Below are positions 36,990 to 51,400 of a stretch of DNA of 64,000 nt, piece after piece. The stretch lies in the NCBI GenBank assembly GCA_025618425.1, contig CM046836.1, positions 20,744,494 to 20,808,493 on the forward strand. The letters run 5' to 3'. Under the pieces are notes generated by a model. That model made no database searches and was not told the origin of the DNA. It was given only the letters and a program-made list of their open reading frames with translations. Each line of letters begins with the position of its first letter. Position 1 is the stretch's first letter. The stretch is from Heliocidaris tuberculata (lineage: Eukaryota > Echinodermata > Echinoidea > Camarodonta > Echinometridae). The position numbers were made by a program, and so were the translations under genes.

Positions 36990-39283
36990 TCAACATTAAT
37001 ATAATCTATGATTTATAAAAGATTATTGAGCCTTGTGCTATTAAATAAAGTAACAATATATAATGTTGGAATACAAATTCATGTTCATTTCAGCCTTACT
37101 GGTTGCAACGTTTAACTTGAAGTAACTAAAATACTGTTGTTATTTTCAATTATAAAATATTGATATACACAAGAATGAAACAGGATTTATTTGTACTGAA
37201 TTTGAAAGACTAAGTTTTATTCTCAGTTGAGCAAACAATCATTGACAAAAATATTGATAAGCTGAGTAAAATGACTGTTTCATTGCAGAGAAACAAAAAT
37301 CTCAGGAGCTATTAACAAACATAAGAAACCATACTATAACCTTGGCAATTTTCCCCTTACAATTTCATGATCAAAGAGTAAGAAATACATGTACATTATA
37401 TACATGTAGTTTAAAATCATAAGTTAATTTTATTTACAAACCTCAGAGCCAATTTCAGGAGATAGGTTTCTTTACAAAATATACATTTTCCTTTAAGAAA
37501 AGTGACTTCATAAACATAACTGCTGGAAATATCCCAACAAAATCACAGTCATTTGTGAATATAAAACAAGAATGAGTGACAATATGATTTCTTCCTCAAA
37601 AAAACAAAACTTTGAACATTAATCAATTTCGGTTGAGCCCTAGTATGAAGATTACTGGTCTTAATATCATATGAAGCAAGCTCTTTGCCCCCCCCCCCCC
37701 AATAATAGAGCATCATGTGGTCCACCTTTAACTGTACACGTACACCTAACTCTCATAGAATACTGCTAAATCTTAGTGGTATCTAAAATCACTCTGAAAG
37801 AGATTATTATGCACATTATATTGTCAAGATGCAATTAGTCCTTGAATAGCACACAAATGTAGCTTAGTCAGTTACAAATAAATTTCAAACTAACATCAGT
37901 TAAAGTATAACCTATTGACATATAACTATGATCACTAGCAGCAATCTATTAGATATTTAAGATTTCATATTGTTAATCTTGAGTAAAAATAGTATTAATC
38001 TAGACAAGGCATATCTTAAACAGACAACACGTCTCTTTACCATACATAAATATAGGCATCTCTAGTAAATATCTCACTACATCTAGCTTGTCTTAAAGCA
38101 CTTTGGTAGTTTAAATCAAGACGAGTGATAATTCTTCAGGTAGAAAAAATTATATCTGAACATTTCCAGATATATGATTGAATATCGCATATTACTGACT
38201 ACTTCTGATTTTCTTTCATTAATCTACATAGAAGTTTATGTGAATAATAGGACTAATTTATAACAAGAGATGATAAATGACTTTGCTGACTTTACAAAAT
38301 AATGATTATACCTCATGCATGAGATTGTCACAAAAACTCTGCACCTTTTGTCACATTATCTTGGTCCATACTGTAGTTATATAATACAATAAATACGACC
38401 TGAATATCAAATACAAATTCGAGGCTACAAGCTGCTGCCTGTGTAGGAAATGAACACCTGATTGCCTTACAAAATGATATGAAATGAAATGAAATGAAAT
38501 GAAATGAAATGAAATGAAATGAAAATGAGTACATTCAGCCCAAAGAAAAAATATGAACTTGTTCACTTGGCTACCTGAATATTATAATGACCTCTTTTGC
38601 CATTTTCCTACATGAAATGAATGAGTATTTCTTGTGCATCACTCAATACAGAATATATCATTAAGGTCTCTATTTCATTTTCCTTTAGTTTTGAGAACAT
38701 TTCTAGGATAACAAAACTTGTGTGAAGTACTTCAAGTAGAGAGATAAACTTTCCTTCTGTTTACTTTCGTGTATACCTGAAAGGTTATTGCATGATCAGC
38801 CTATGAACTCTTATGGGTACACTAACTATTTCCTTATTATCAAAAAAAATTATAAGCTCTATTCAAAACTGGTAATCTCTTAAACACAGCTTGAAATTGC
38901 TAGTGAAGCAATAAGGAAGCATAAATATGCTGGCACCATAGCATAATGATATTCAATTGGAATGGGTGACACATAAGACATAAATTAAACAGAAGGAAAT
39001 ATCATTCACAAAATGTCTCACATCTATTGAAATTATAACAATGATATCTGGAACTCTACTTCAAAATTCTTTACTTTGGAAATCCCCCTTTTTATTTTTA
39101 GATAAATCTGACAGTCATGATTTTCTCTGTATCTTTTCATGTATGTATTTGTCCAATTATTTTCCATCACACCAAGACTTAACTCTGATTGATGACGATC
39201 AGGAAATATATGTTACTGCACTATTAATTTTGAAGTATATTCATATGTCACATGTTGACATAATGATATATCTCCTTCTTGGC
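36990..39283. other. 3' flank and probable 3' UTR of the minus-strand PLAT/ankyrin gene
   Basis: AT-rich, no further coding exon on the minus strand after the stop codon at 39284. TTTATT (AATAAA on the minus strand) occurs several times, for example near 37429 and 39091; the used site is unknown. Confidence 0.45.
38481..38520. repeat. (GAAAT)8 microsatellite
   Basis: Eight perfect pentanucleotide copies, followed by a GAAAATG variant. It probably lies within the transcribed 3' region of the minus-strand gene. Confidence 0.95.
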
Positions 39284-39400
39284 TTAGAATGCTGCCTGTT
39301 CTTGACTATTATCCTCATATTCTGCTCGGATGCTGTCAAGGAAACTCATTCCTGACGTTGACATCTTATTCTGCTGCTCATGGAAAGACTTCTGTCTTGC
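39284..39400 (-). CDS. PLAT/ankyrin gene exon 18 (stop codon)
   Basis: ARQKSFHEQQNKMSTS, GMSFLDSIRAEYEDNSQEQ and AAF, then TAA at 39284-39286. Acceptor TTTAG. Confidence 0.85.
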   Translation of the reverse strand, partial: ARQKSFHEQQNKMSTSGMSFLDSIRAEYEDNSQEQAAF

Positions 39401-42400
39401 CTAAACAAAGGAAGAATAGAATAAAAAGGAGTTGATTGCTTTTTACATCCAATTCTTCTATATCTTAATGACTTACAATACTGAAAGTAAGTCAATATGT
39501 GACGTGTATGTGGATGTACAATGTCATAAAAGATCACATGATTCCCCCTGGAAATGGTTTTGAAAAACCATTCAAAACAAAAATCAAAGAATTCATTCCT
39601 AGAGGACTCTGACTAGAATTAAGAGGAAATTGTATACACCATTTATACCATAATTATGGCTTAAGGTAGCTTAGCGAAACGTTGTGGCGCGTAAGAATGC
39701 GGGAAAGATGCACAGAGGAAAACTGCAAGTTTTGTATGTGCTTATAAAATCAGAATCAGACATATCTGAATAAAAATTTTCATATTATTTTGCTTAAAAT
39801 TGTTCAAATATTTGAATACTAATTCTACATTGTAATATTTTGAGTCTGCCTTTATAGAATAAAATTATGATTTTGAGCAAATTTGTCATATGCATCTTTC
39901 CCGCTTTCTTACGCGCCACGACGTTTCGCTAAGCTACCTAAAAATAAATTTTAGTTCTGGTCATGAAATTGAATAGTGAAAGAAATTGTCTTAAAGCAAT
40001 TGGGAAAAGTTGATTATATAGCACATAAGTATTGGTGTGTGCTGTAAGGTTTTGGAATCACCAAAATGATAAGAAATGGACTCAATCCTGCTGAGAGTCA
40101 CATGCATAGCACACAGAAATGTGTATGTGGGACTTCACACAAATGTTTGGCCCGAACATTTCAGCTGTTTCTTGTCATATTTTGAATGTAAGGGCATTTG
40201 AAGAGCAATCTTTTTCACGGGCCATTTTTACTATGATAGTCTTCCAAACTAACATAAAGAGAATGAGAAAGCTCACAAATTATTTTTCACCTCTCCCAGA
40301 ACTCAACCTTCCCTTTAAAGATCAATTACATAGAAAACCACAGCTGGATCAACTTACCATAAGAGCCTGCTTTTCAACCTGTTTGGGGGTGACTGGTCTG
40401 CCTGTGTCTGCTCCTCCCGCTGCTCCAGCCTCCTGCAAATTATAAAACAAAGAAATTGAGTAAACATAATGCTGTTGCCTTTGAGATCGCTGATCTAGTC
40501 AAGGTAAATATCTGATGGGAAATGTCTCAAAGTAGCCCTGTAGGTTATGACATAGAGATAATTATGAAAAAAATGTGCTAAATGGTTCATACATGTACTA
40601 AAGTACCAAATTATGTGAGTATTTAGAAATACTGCAATTGCATCTGTGTTTCTGCATAATCATAGACACTTCAAGATACATCATCTTTCTAGATGCAATA
40701 GAAAAGGTGATATTGCAAAAGATCTTACCTCTCCTGATTGTCTATCTTTGTTTACATCTTGATTAGGAGATCTGCTTGGTGACCTGTAGTGTAAAATGAA
40801 ACAAATTAAAAGCATTTAGATTACAACAACAAAAAATATATGTATTATTTAATAACATAAAAAATGTGAAACATTTTGGGTATCAGTTGGTACATGTAAT
40901 TTTAGAGGGAATTTTCAGACATATTTTGTTCATTCATTTTAGTTTGTCTTGCAAAACAAATATGTGAACAGAGCAGAAGAATCTCCCCAGTCATTCTTCA
41001 ATTATTGGAACTTCAAAAGAAAGCAATAAGCATTTTGACAGAAACTGAGAGACAGGAATTTTGCTGTTGTTAGATTCAAAGCTAGTGACACTTTTCAATA
41101 TACAGTGTGTTTCTTAAAAAAAGGAAACCCAACTTTCTCTAGCAACATTTTGTCAAATAAACATAACTTGATTTAGTGTAATACATCATAAAAAGATGAA
41201 TATCATCCCCTTTCATCTTTCATATGCTACCACATTTGTGATGATAAAGCATGGGATCATGGAACTATAATAATTCTAAACCAGCGAGTGGTATCTATTC
41301 ATCTACACAATAGCCATTCATTGAATCTCACTCTGCTTTCTCAAGCGCACAAATGCTTGGACAGAGTAGGCGGTTATTTGGAAGGACACCGGGGCTAATT
41401 TTGGACTCATATCTCATTCAAGACTGCATACATGTTGAAATATGAATAAGGAATCATCATGAAATATCACTTTTCTTTGCTATGTGTCTTCATCACTTGT
41501 TTTGTTTCTCCGCATTGTACCTAATGGAATTACACTTTGCATTACTTCTGGGTGCAAAATACTTTTGACATCACTCACTTAAAACCTTTCAAATTTATTC
41601 ATGCATGACAATATCATTTACATAGTTGGTATCATATGAAAGGGGATGAAACGAACTTTGACATGAATGATATGAATCAACCCGGAAATAATTATTTTTC
41701 TAGTGATTGATGGAAAAAGTTGGGTTTCCTTTTTTAGAAACACACTGTATAATTACATCATTCTTTACCATTTAGTACAATTCTCGATACTGATTAAAAC
41801 TACATATTTTGTTATTCTGTCAGTCTTTCATATAGATTGGAATGAGTGAAATTGAAATCTTAAAATTGTGAAAATCTGTACTTGATGATTAAGGTCATTC
41901 TTGCTTCTTAAACCAAGATAAGAGATAATAAGTTACTCACTGGCTTCTGAGTTGAGCGAGTGAGCTGTCTTCCCTCTTGAGATCCTTCCTACAAGACTTG
42001 AGGAACTTCTCTACGTCGGTGTGCTGGTAGTCCGAAGCTAGGTCCAATGCAGATCGACCCATGATGTCTTCACAATCTTCACAGGCCTTGTTCGCTACCA
42101 ACCACCTGCAGGAATCGATGTGACCACTGCAAGGACAAAAAATGTAAACAAATGTATTAAAGAAACAAGCTCAATTTAAGACAGTACAATCAAATTGAAA
42201 AGGAAAACATCACAGGGATTGGAGAGAAAGATATTTAAGCTTTGGACACTCCATAGGGGCCTCAGGAATGTGAAAAATATCCCTTTTTATCAACAGAAAC
42301 TTCAAAAAGAGAAGTAAATTCTATGTACCATCTGCACTCACAGGGGGTTTCCTACCATTTTTCATTGAGGGTATTTTGCTAATTCAATCAGAATGAATTT

Positions 42401-45400
42401 TCATATCTTACAAGCCCCCATTCATCTGAATAACAGGATGAACATTTGAATGTCATACCAAAGGACATTTGTGCTGCAGCTTGGACTTCAACCCCAAACA
42501 CTTACACTCCACACCTCTACAAATTTGGAAAGTCGATGAAGATTGTCCTAAATATTTATTTCTCACCTCATAGCGGCTAGGTGGAGAGGTGTCTGCTGGT
42601 CCACTGTCTTGCAGTTGATCTCCACCCCCATTGCGGCCAGTACCATCATGATGCTAACATGTCCATTCATGGCAGCTTGGTGCATACTACTGTAGCCGGT
42701 AGGGGTGAGCATGTTGACGTTGACATCACTGACGATCAGCCACTTGACGATGTTCACATTGCCAGAGCCAGCTGCGCAGTGAAGTGGTGTCCAGCCCCTT
42801 TCATCGGGAGTACTGAAAGAAAGAACAAACAAAAATAAGTCGGTTAATTTAAATCAATAATGTCATCAACACAAGTGAGCTCGTAAAGACTTCAATATGT
42901 CTATATCAAGAAAATGAACAAGCAAAACTCTTTAACAATCTCCAAAACATCATATAGGGATGTTTGATGGGCCATAGAGAAACAAAATATTATTTCCATT
43001 ATTTCAAATAAAGTAAAGAAAACAAAGGACAAAAAGTTCTCCATAACTTAACTGTTCTGGCAATACAGATAAATCTTCTTATGATGAATTAAAAATGGAC
43101 ATCCATAACACTACTCATCGAGCTTATTGTGAACAAAAGATAAAACTAAGTAAAGATAGTTTTGATCATACAGGAATGTAAGTAAAAGTGATGTCATAAC
43201 TGTTCACAGCTATTCATTTGTAAAAAAAATACCAAAACATTTGACTTACTCCTTCAATTCCGGCTTGAGTTTGATGAGATCTTTCACTCTGTCCAGGTCT
43301 CCTTTCTTGCAGCATTCATGGATAGATGGACCTGATAACAACCTCTCCTCTTCCTGTCTTTTCCTTTCTTCCTCCTCCTCTTCTTGCTCTTTCCTCTTTT
43401 TCTCCGCTTCCTCCTTTGCCTTGATGCCAGCCTGTAAAAACACCACAAAAGAATAGGTAAAGACATCGCATTCTATACAGAGGAACAATTTTCAAACATG
43501 ATATTATTCAATACTAAAAAAAAAAAATTTACGGTATAATGTAACTATGATAATAGTTTTTCATTTCTGAATAGCTAATACCACACATTTCCTTTCCTTT
43601 TATAACTACTTAGTGTATATCCATTATTCTTTAACCCTTTCAATATATCACCCGTCTGTTTCTTGCTTAATTAAAACAGTCAGACCAACTTGCATTATTA
43701 ATGTTTGAAATTTAGAAGGATGCACTTTGACAAAGGTTTATTTTACAAAAATTGAAGAAAAGAGTCTTGGCCATTAGATGTTAATTTGCAGCGACCATAC
43801 ATTGTCTACTGAAAGGCAGAAGGATGTTGAGGGAATACGTTGAAGAATATGATTAACACCATTCTGACTCTCGGCAGACGACATATGCTTCTCTCTTACC
43901 AGGTATCCACTCATGAAGACATCTGTCCCTTTCTTCTCATCACTGGAGGATGGTGGATGAGGTGAGGGTTGCCTGGAATTGATGGGCGTTGACTGCTTGG
44001 GTCTCGATATCGATGCATCCCTAACTTCCGTCGGTAAAGGCTCCGAGTGCTGGGGTTCCTCCATCGTGCCACCCCTGTAGTAGCCTCTGCCGGTTCCTCT
44101 CCTCTCATTGTCACTGTCCCCATCACCCTTTCCTCCCCGTCTCCTGCTGCTACGATCACCACCTTCCGTTTCACTCCCGCTTCCGCTGCTGCTCCCACTA
44201 TCACTACTACCACTACCACTCCCGCTGCTGTCCGTGTGATCCGTGGTGCGGTCTCCACGACTTCTCTCCGTGTCACTCACATCAGAGTCACTGTCCGTTT
44301 CAGTGGCAGTTGTCGTTGATGCGGCACGCCTTCTACGGTGCCTTCTCCTGCGACCTGACCTTGAGGAACCACCATCACTGATGAAGTGACTGTCTGTTTC
44401 TGTGATCTGGCTCAAGTGTGGATCAGTGTCTGTGTATGCACTGCTGTCAGCACTGCGTTCAACAAAGTCTGTGCCCTCGCTGTCTGATCCACTGGATGAA
44501 ACATCTGTTTTGGAATATTTAGAAAAAATATCTCAATTAATTCCTGAGATCCTCAAACAAGTTCCTCATGACAAATCAATTAAATGTAAAACATTACACA
44601 TGTGTAAATAAAACACATATCACCAAAAAATGAAAGTTGATAAAAAAAATGGAATCTTCTTTGTGTACAGCTTCTTTTTAAAGCAATACTACCATCTCTT
44701 GCATGATTTACCAGGTGATATTGTTTTGGAAATCTTTTGTTCATACCAAATTAGTGGCAGCGGTGGGATAACTAGGAATATGATGTATATTGTGCATAAT
44801 GTATGATGTCAAAATTTCACAAATTTAACTATCACATGGTGTAAACTAAAAGAAATAATACACATTTTTCCAGTGCACATGATATCCCTTTTTACAAGAT
44901 CAGGGCCCTGTAATATACAGAGTTCAAGTCGACTGTCCTTCCCCAAAATTCATTCTCTTTCAATCAATATTTTTGAAAGCAATAGCAACTTACATCCATT
45001 TCAGTGTTACAGAAAGATACACGCAATTCACTGAAAATCAACTTTAATGTTAAAGGGCCAAAACATATTTGAAATTAAGGTAATGCAATATTATGTTGAA
45101 TCAGTAAAACATCATACATTCTATAGTTTAGTTTGAAGTTTATTTGTTCCACTTTTACATCAAAAAAATGTTTACAAATATGATTTTGGAAGCATATTTG
45201 TTCATTTCAAAACATAAGGGTGAAGAACTCAAATCATGTACAATGTACAGTAAATAGGTAGAAAGTTGAGAGATATATGAATGACTGGCAAAAAGAAGAA
45301 AAAATGTAAAATGTGGGGAGCCTAAATAAAAAGCATTGCTTGTAAATGATTAGGCTCCTGTGTAGAGTAAGTAATACCGATTGGGATGCAATAAAAAAGC

Positions 45401-48400
45401 AAGACAGATTAGAAGTATCAGATTTACTAAACGTGCAAGGAGAGCAAAGCTCAGAAAGTGGAGTAAAGAAACAAAAAAGACAAAAGAGAAGAAGAAGAAA
45501 GAAAAGAAAAGAAAAGAAAGAAAAGAAGAAGAAGAAAAAGAAGGCAGAAGAAGAAGAAGAAGAAGGAAAAAAAATTGTACAGGCAGGACAGTGTTACATG
45601 AGCAAAGTCTATGTCTATTCTATTCATCATTCACATACATGCTTCTATTTCTTACCCATGATTATGTTAGTCACAGGTAGTGTTCTGACTGTCCTGCCAT
45701 CCTCGTCCTGAGCTGAGAGCCATCTCTCCACCACAAACTCATAGCTAATATCATCGCCATACTCCCTGATCATCAGCTTATCCAAGAACCAACCACATCC
45801 TGTTGGCAAACCACAAAAATAATCATAGAGTAATCTCCTTTCAGAACCCATTTACAAGAGGTTTCCCTTCCAGATTTCTTCACGTCATTACCAAAATATA
45901 TAGCAACAGAATGTGTATGTTGTGCAGAGCAGTGGCGGATTTAGGGAGGGGGGGGGGGAATCCCCGGCCCGTGCCCCCCCCCTTAGAAAGAAAACTATGC
46001 ATTGTGCCCCCCCCTTTTGGAACTGAAAACTTTTGTTGTTGTTGCTTGTCAGAGAATTATGGAGGAAAACTGGACCCCATACACCCCCCCCCCCCCACTG
46101 AGCGACTTTTGGAGGGCTGGCGAGACCAAAGAAATATGGATCTCCCTCTAAGCAGTTTCCCAAAGTTGACAATCCTGCATTTGTGTGCCCCCCCCCTTAT
46201 ACAAAATCCTGCATCTGCCCCTGGTGCAGAGTGTCATTTTTATCTTATACAAGTATATGTACCTCGCGCTGTTGGTTGTATTCATTTTCATGACTTTAAT
46301 TTCCTTTTGTTAAGTTTACCCCAAGTCATCCCTGGTTATGATTTTATTTCTCTCTTCAAATTCAAAATTTTCACAAAATAAGGAAAGAATATAGCTTCTT
46401 TATTTTTTCTTTTTTTACTTCTATTAAAGTTTTTATTCTCAATTTTTTCATAAACCTGAATACACCAATTAACCTGATAAATGCAGTATATTGTAAAAGT
46501 AATATAACTGCATTGTTTGAAGCCTACCCCTAAAGGTTTTAGCATATGTTGAAAATGATATCACTGATGAAACTTACCTAATTCTTTCCTGTCATGACCA
46601 ATGGTTATGCACTCCAACTTGCCTACATAGAAGGATTCTACTTTAAATACATCAATCTGAAACAAGAACAAAAACAAAAACAAACAATCACAATACTGCA
46701 GTAGCAGCAAATGCAATACTCAGTCAATCAAATTATATGTTATCAAATCTATTAGCAAACACGTGCTGGGAATGCAATGTCTAAGATTAATTAAGACTAT
46801 TAAACTGGTATCAAAATGCATGTGTTTTGAAGGCTCCTTATCAAGACATGATGCAGTGAGATTGAATCAAGGAACAGCTCACCTGTCCCTTCTGGAACTT
46901 CATCTTCTTTCCATCCTTGGTTTCCTTCGATTGTTTCAGCTTGATCTTCCCAGTATTACCCTTCTCTCCATATAGAATAATATGCACATCAGCTCTCGTG
47001 CTTGCACCTAACCTGTTACCAGTGTGGATTGCCAGTTCATATATAGTCCTCTTTCCGGACTTCAGTCGCGGACCATGCCGCAGGTGATCGTAATCGTCCA
47101 ATTCCTCCTCCTCCTCCTCGGAGGGAGAAGGAGTGGGGTCAGGGGTTATCTGGGTAGAGATCTCAAGAGGGGGCTCATCCGTCTGTGTGCTGATTGCTGC
47201 AGGTATCGTCTGAGTGCTCATTTCGGGGAGGGTCTGAGTGGACATGGCTGGCCCTACAGCGGGGGTTTGCGTGCTCATCTCCGGGGCAGGTTCGATCGTT
47301 TGAGTTGATATCTCGGGGGGTGGGGCAGTGTTTGTGTGCTCATCTCCGGAGGGGGAGGGATTGTCTGCGTGCTTGATGTTATAGGAGGAGGCTCAGTCTG
47401 CATGGAGATCTCTGATTGCCATGGATCAGTTAGTGCCTCGACGGTGTTGGCACGCCGCGTCTGCGTTTCCTGAGTGTTGTCGCGTTCTACGGTCTGCATG
47501 GCTGTCTCCACTCCGGTCTGTGTAGTGCTGTCATAGCTGACCAAGGCCATGTCATTCTGAAGAATGGTTGGTTCTTGGTTGATGCTGTCATCATCTTCCT
47601 CTTCTTCTTCCTCTTCCATTTCAGCATCAACAAGCTGCATTCCTCCTCCATCCATATCAACCTTGGACATCTGAATGCTGCAAGAAGAATTGTGTTTATA
47701 ATTATTACAAGCGAAAAATACATAGCTAGCTTCAAATTTACAAATCCAAATTTTACGCATATTTTCAGAGACTAACTTAGGTGGTGTCATGTTACTTATA
47801 AAAAGTGAAAATTCACAGAAATTGTTTACTTGTTTATGACAAGCTACTTCAGTCTCAATCAAATGTATAATTCTGTTAACTTATGACAATGTTTATTACT
47901 TTTTCTTCAGCAGAAAAACACATATATTTTAGAAGCATATATGAGTAAATATTTCAACACTATGCAAAGAGAATATTTAGGAAGATGACATACTTAAGCC
48001 ACTCAGGGGTCTGTGAAGCACCACTCCTGACTGGAACCAGAATATTAGTTGGGCCATCTTCTGAGATATCATCTTCTGGCTCTGATTCAGAAGCTTCGTA
48101 GTGATTAGGGGGCGGGGTCGGCCTGATACGGATCCTCTGTCCATACTGGTCATATCTGTCATAAATACAAGACAATAATCCCTTATTGGTTTAGTGCTCT
48201 GAAGCCCCTGTCATGTAGTTCTTCTCTTCCTTCCTCAATTAATGCATAATATCAAGCCAGGTAATCATTATAATACATGTAATCAATTATCTACATATCT
48301 AATATACAGCGTAGCACCTCTAAAAAAATGCTAAAATAATAACACAACTCCTCTATTTCTACATTTATAGGGGCAGGGCTGGCCTGATATAGATCACTGT

Positions 48401-51400
48401 GCTATAAACTTTTTTCTGTAGCTGAGCTAAAGTGCACAAAATGTGTGATTTCTTTAATAGACAAGATAGTAGCAAATTCCGATAATCATAAATAATATTT
48501 ACTTCATAATGAGCAATGAAATTGGCTAAAAAGCCCACTAATTTTGTTTCAATACAGGGCATGACCTCACAAATACCACAGCAAGTCCATGCAACATGCC
48601 AACGTACAGGCAAAAGTGTATTTTATCTTGTAACAGAGGGTTCAAATCCAGCACTAATGTCCTTTGGCAAGACATTAATCTATATTTGCCACTCTCCACC
48701 CAGTTGAAGTAAATGGGTGACTGATAGGAAAAATTCCTTAAATGCCAAAGCACCTATCATGATGGCTTGGCTAAAGCTGGGGTATTTTGATACTAATTTG
48801 TATTAAACGCAGTAGAGTATATTTGCAAAGTACACGTAGCTGCGCTATATGGACATACATGTATTATCACTATTAACATGACTGACATTCTGACACCTAC
48901 CCATATCGCTTTGTGCTAGGATTGTACACTGCAGATTTAGGCCTCATTCCTCTGGAAGTCTTGGGCCTTTCATTCATGCCCATGGCAGACTTGGGCCTCA
49001 TGCCGTAGGTAGACCTGGGCCTGTCAGGCCTCCTGGGTGGGTAGGTGGCAGAAGATTCGATGATCGGCAGACTACCCCCAGGACCCATGTCTCCCGTAGC
49101 ATAGACCTAACAAAAAACAAACACACAAAGGTAATATGAAAGGTAATTGTATGATAAATGTTATTTTATCTTTTGTAAAAAAACAGAACATCTGTAATTC
49201 GGCCCACAGGTCGCAAATGTTTTTGTCTTATTAATAAACAATTTTAAATGAATGAAGTTCATTAATGCAGGTACCTTTTTCATATTTTGTGGAATATAAG
49301 AACATATGAGTCATAGCTTTATAAGACAGCAAGATGTTTAAGGAAAACAAACATCAAGTCAGAATTTTCCCATAAAAATGAAAGTTAGAGATGGTAATTA
49401 TTACATATTTTCTTTGATGCATTTAAATAATTCTTTCCTTTTAAACACATTAAAAGTGAAATCAGATAATAGAGGATTACAATGCAACATGAAAATACAG
49501 TTCTCAAAACAGAGACTTACCCTTGCTGAATATTTCTTGTTCTTCTTCCCATTCTCAATTGGGATTGTTTCCTAAAAAAAGAAGAAAGAAATGTCCAAAA
49601 CGTATGAAATATACATTCTCATATACGACTGATATTTTGAAAAAAAAACAAATACATGAATATCTCTGTTATTATTTCACATAAATGAGTATAAATAATA
49701 AGACTATATACCTTTACTCTCATTGCTTCCCTAATACATGTAACTCATTGACTTTTGAAAGTTAAACTAAAGCAAGTGAGCTAGAAGAATTGGGAATGAT
49801 GACACAAAAATAAAGAAGGACCACTTACAAAAATCTAGGTTACAGTAACACTAAGAAGCAGAATGTATGCCCATAAATGTATCTAGTATATGTTGATCAT
49901 GAATTCTCATAATTCTCAAGATTATATGAATTAATCTACATCATTTGTATCAAATCAAGTTGTTTCATGAACAGTATTCTTACCTCATCAATAAAACATA
50001 ATTCTTTTATGACACACATATCTACCGATCTAAATGAAATAAAAATATTCCTTGGGTTCTGGGAATCCTTGAAGACTTACCGATGCCACAAGGAGTCTGG
50101 TAGCAGTGTTGACCAGTCTTTCTGTCTCTCCTTTAGAGAGGTATGGGCCGTGTTTGGACCTCAACATGAGAGGGCCCCCTCGGAAGTTACTACGCCTCTT
50201 CTTCGGAGCGGTAGCCTTGGGTCTGACAATTGTAGAATATGGGTTCTGAGGAGATGAGAGAAAGAAGCATGAAACATTGATTATTTCAAATTTCCAAGCA
50301 TGCTTAATTGAATGCAATCATATACAAAATTAAATAGACACAAAATGCTGTCTTTTTTCCCCCTCCATAATACATGTATGATTTAGCCACTAGGGAAAAC
50401 AGAAAGTGGCAATTTCATTGTCATCATGAACAAAAACCAAACATACTGAAGTATTTATACTCTTTCCTGCAGGTATTTTCAGGTAAAAATCGTTAATTAT
50501 TCTGAAAAAAAATGTTTCTAGATTGTCAAATATAATCAAGAAGTTTTGAACTATATAATGACTCATCCACTGTTATGTTAATGCAGGGCGGAATTTACAC
50601 GAAAATACTTAAACTTTTGATAAGTAAATCAAACATAAGTTACAATTTGATAAGAATCATAAAGAATAATACAAATAAATCCACAATACCACTTCTACAG
50701 TATACATGTAACACAGCAGTAACACCTGTACTGCCATATACTCGGTAGTAATAAGTCACTATGCTTTTTTAAGAGTTTAGTTGCAAACCACTTCATAAAC
50801 CACTGAAGCATGGTTAACGACATCACAAGCTACATCATCTGAAAAGGAAACACTGTTAATGCAATCCCTCTGTCAAAAAACCAATCCATCTAGGTCTGTA
50901 ATTTGTAATACTTCACCGAGTCTACAATAGCATTCTCTATTTATAAGCACATGACCAAATCAGTGTTTTGTAACTTATGTCACAACCCAGTAAATTTTCA
51001 TCCTTATGCCATCAATTTGTTTCCTTAAAAAACCCACAAACTCTGCAACAGGCAATTACAATGTCTGGGACTGAGCACTCATTCTAAATAGGATTGTGGA
51101 AATTGAAGGACAATTATTTCAGCTTTAAAGTATACTTTATCAGGTTGCATCTGATACATGTAGGCCTACAGTATAACAAGCGATATGAGTGTGCAGACTA
51201 TCAATGTCAGTCTAATAAATATCACTTCTAAGAAAAGCACATGGCCAACTGAACTTGGTTAAAAGAAGTACATGCATTCTTCGCTTTTACGCTGCAGCAT
51301 ATTATGTGAAACAAAAACATATACAAACAGGTAAGATTTCAAAAAGTAATCAATGATCATATCCTAAAACACACATCTTTATCTGACCCTTTGTAACAAA

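Noticed and set aside
42581..42838. Plus-strand open frame opposite the ankyrin exon
   Set aside because: Antisense shadow of the ankyrin-coding exon.
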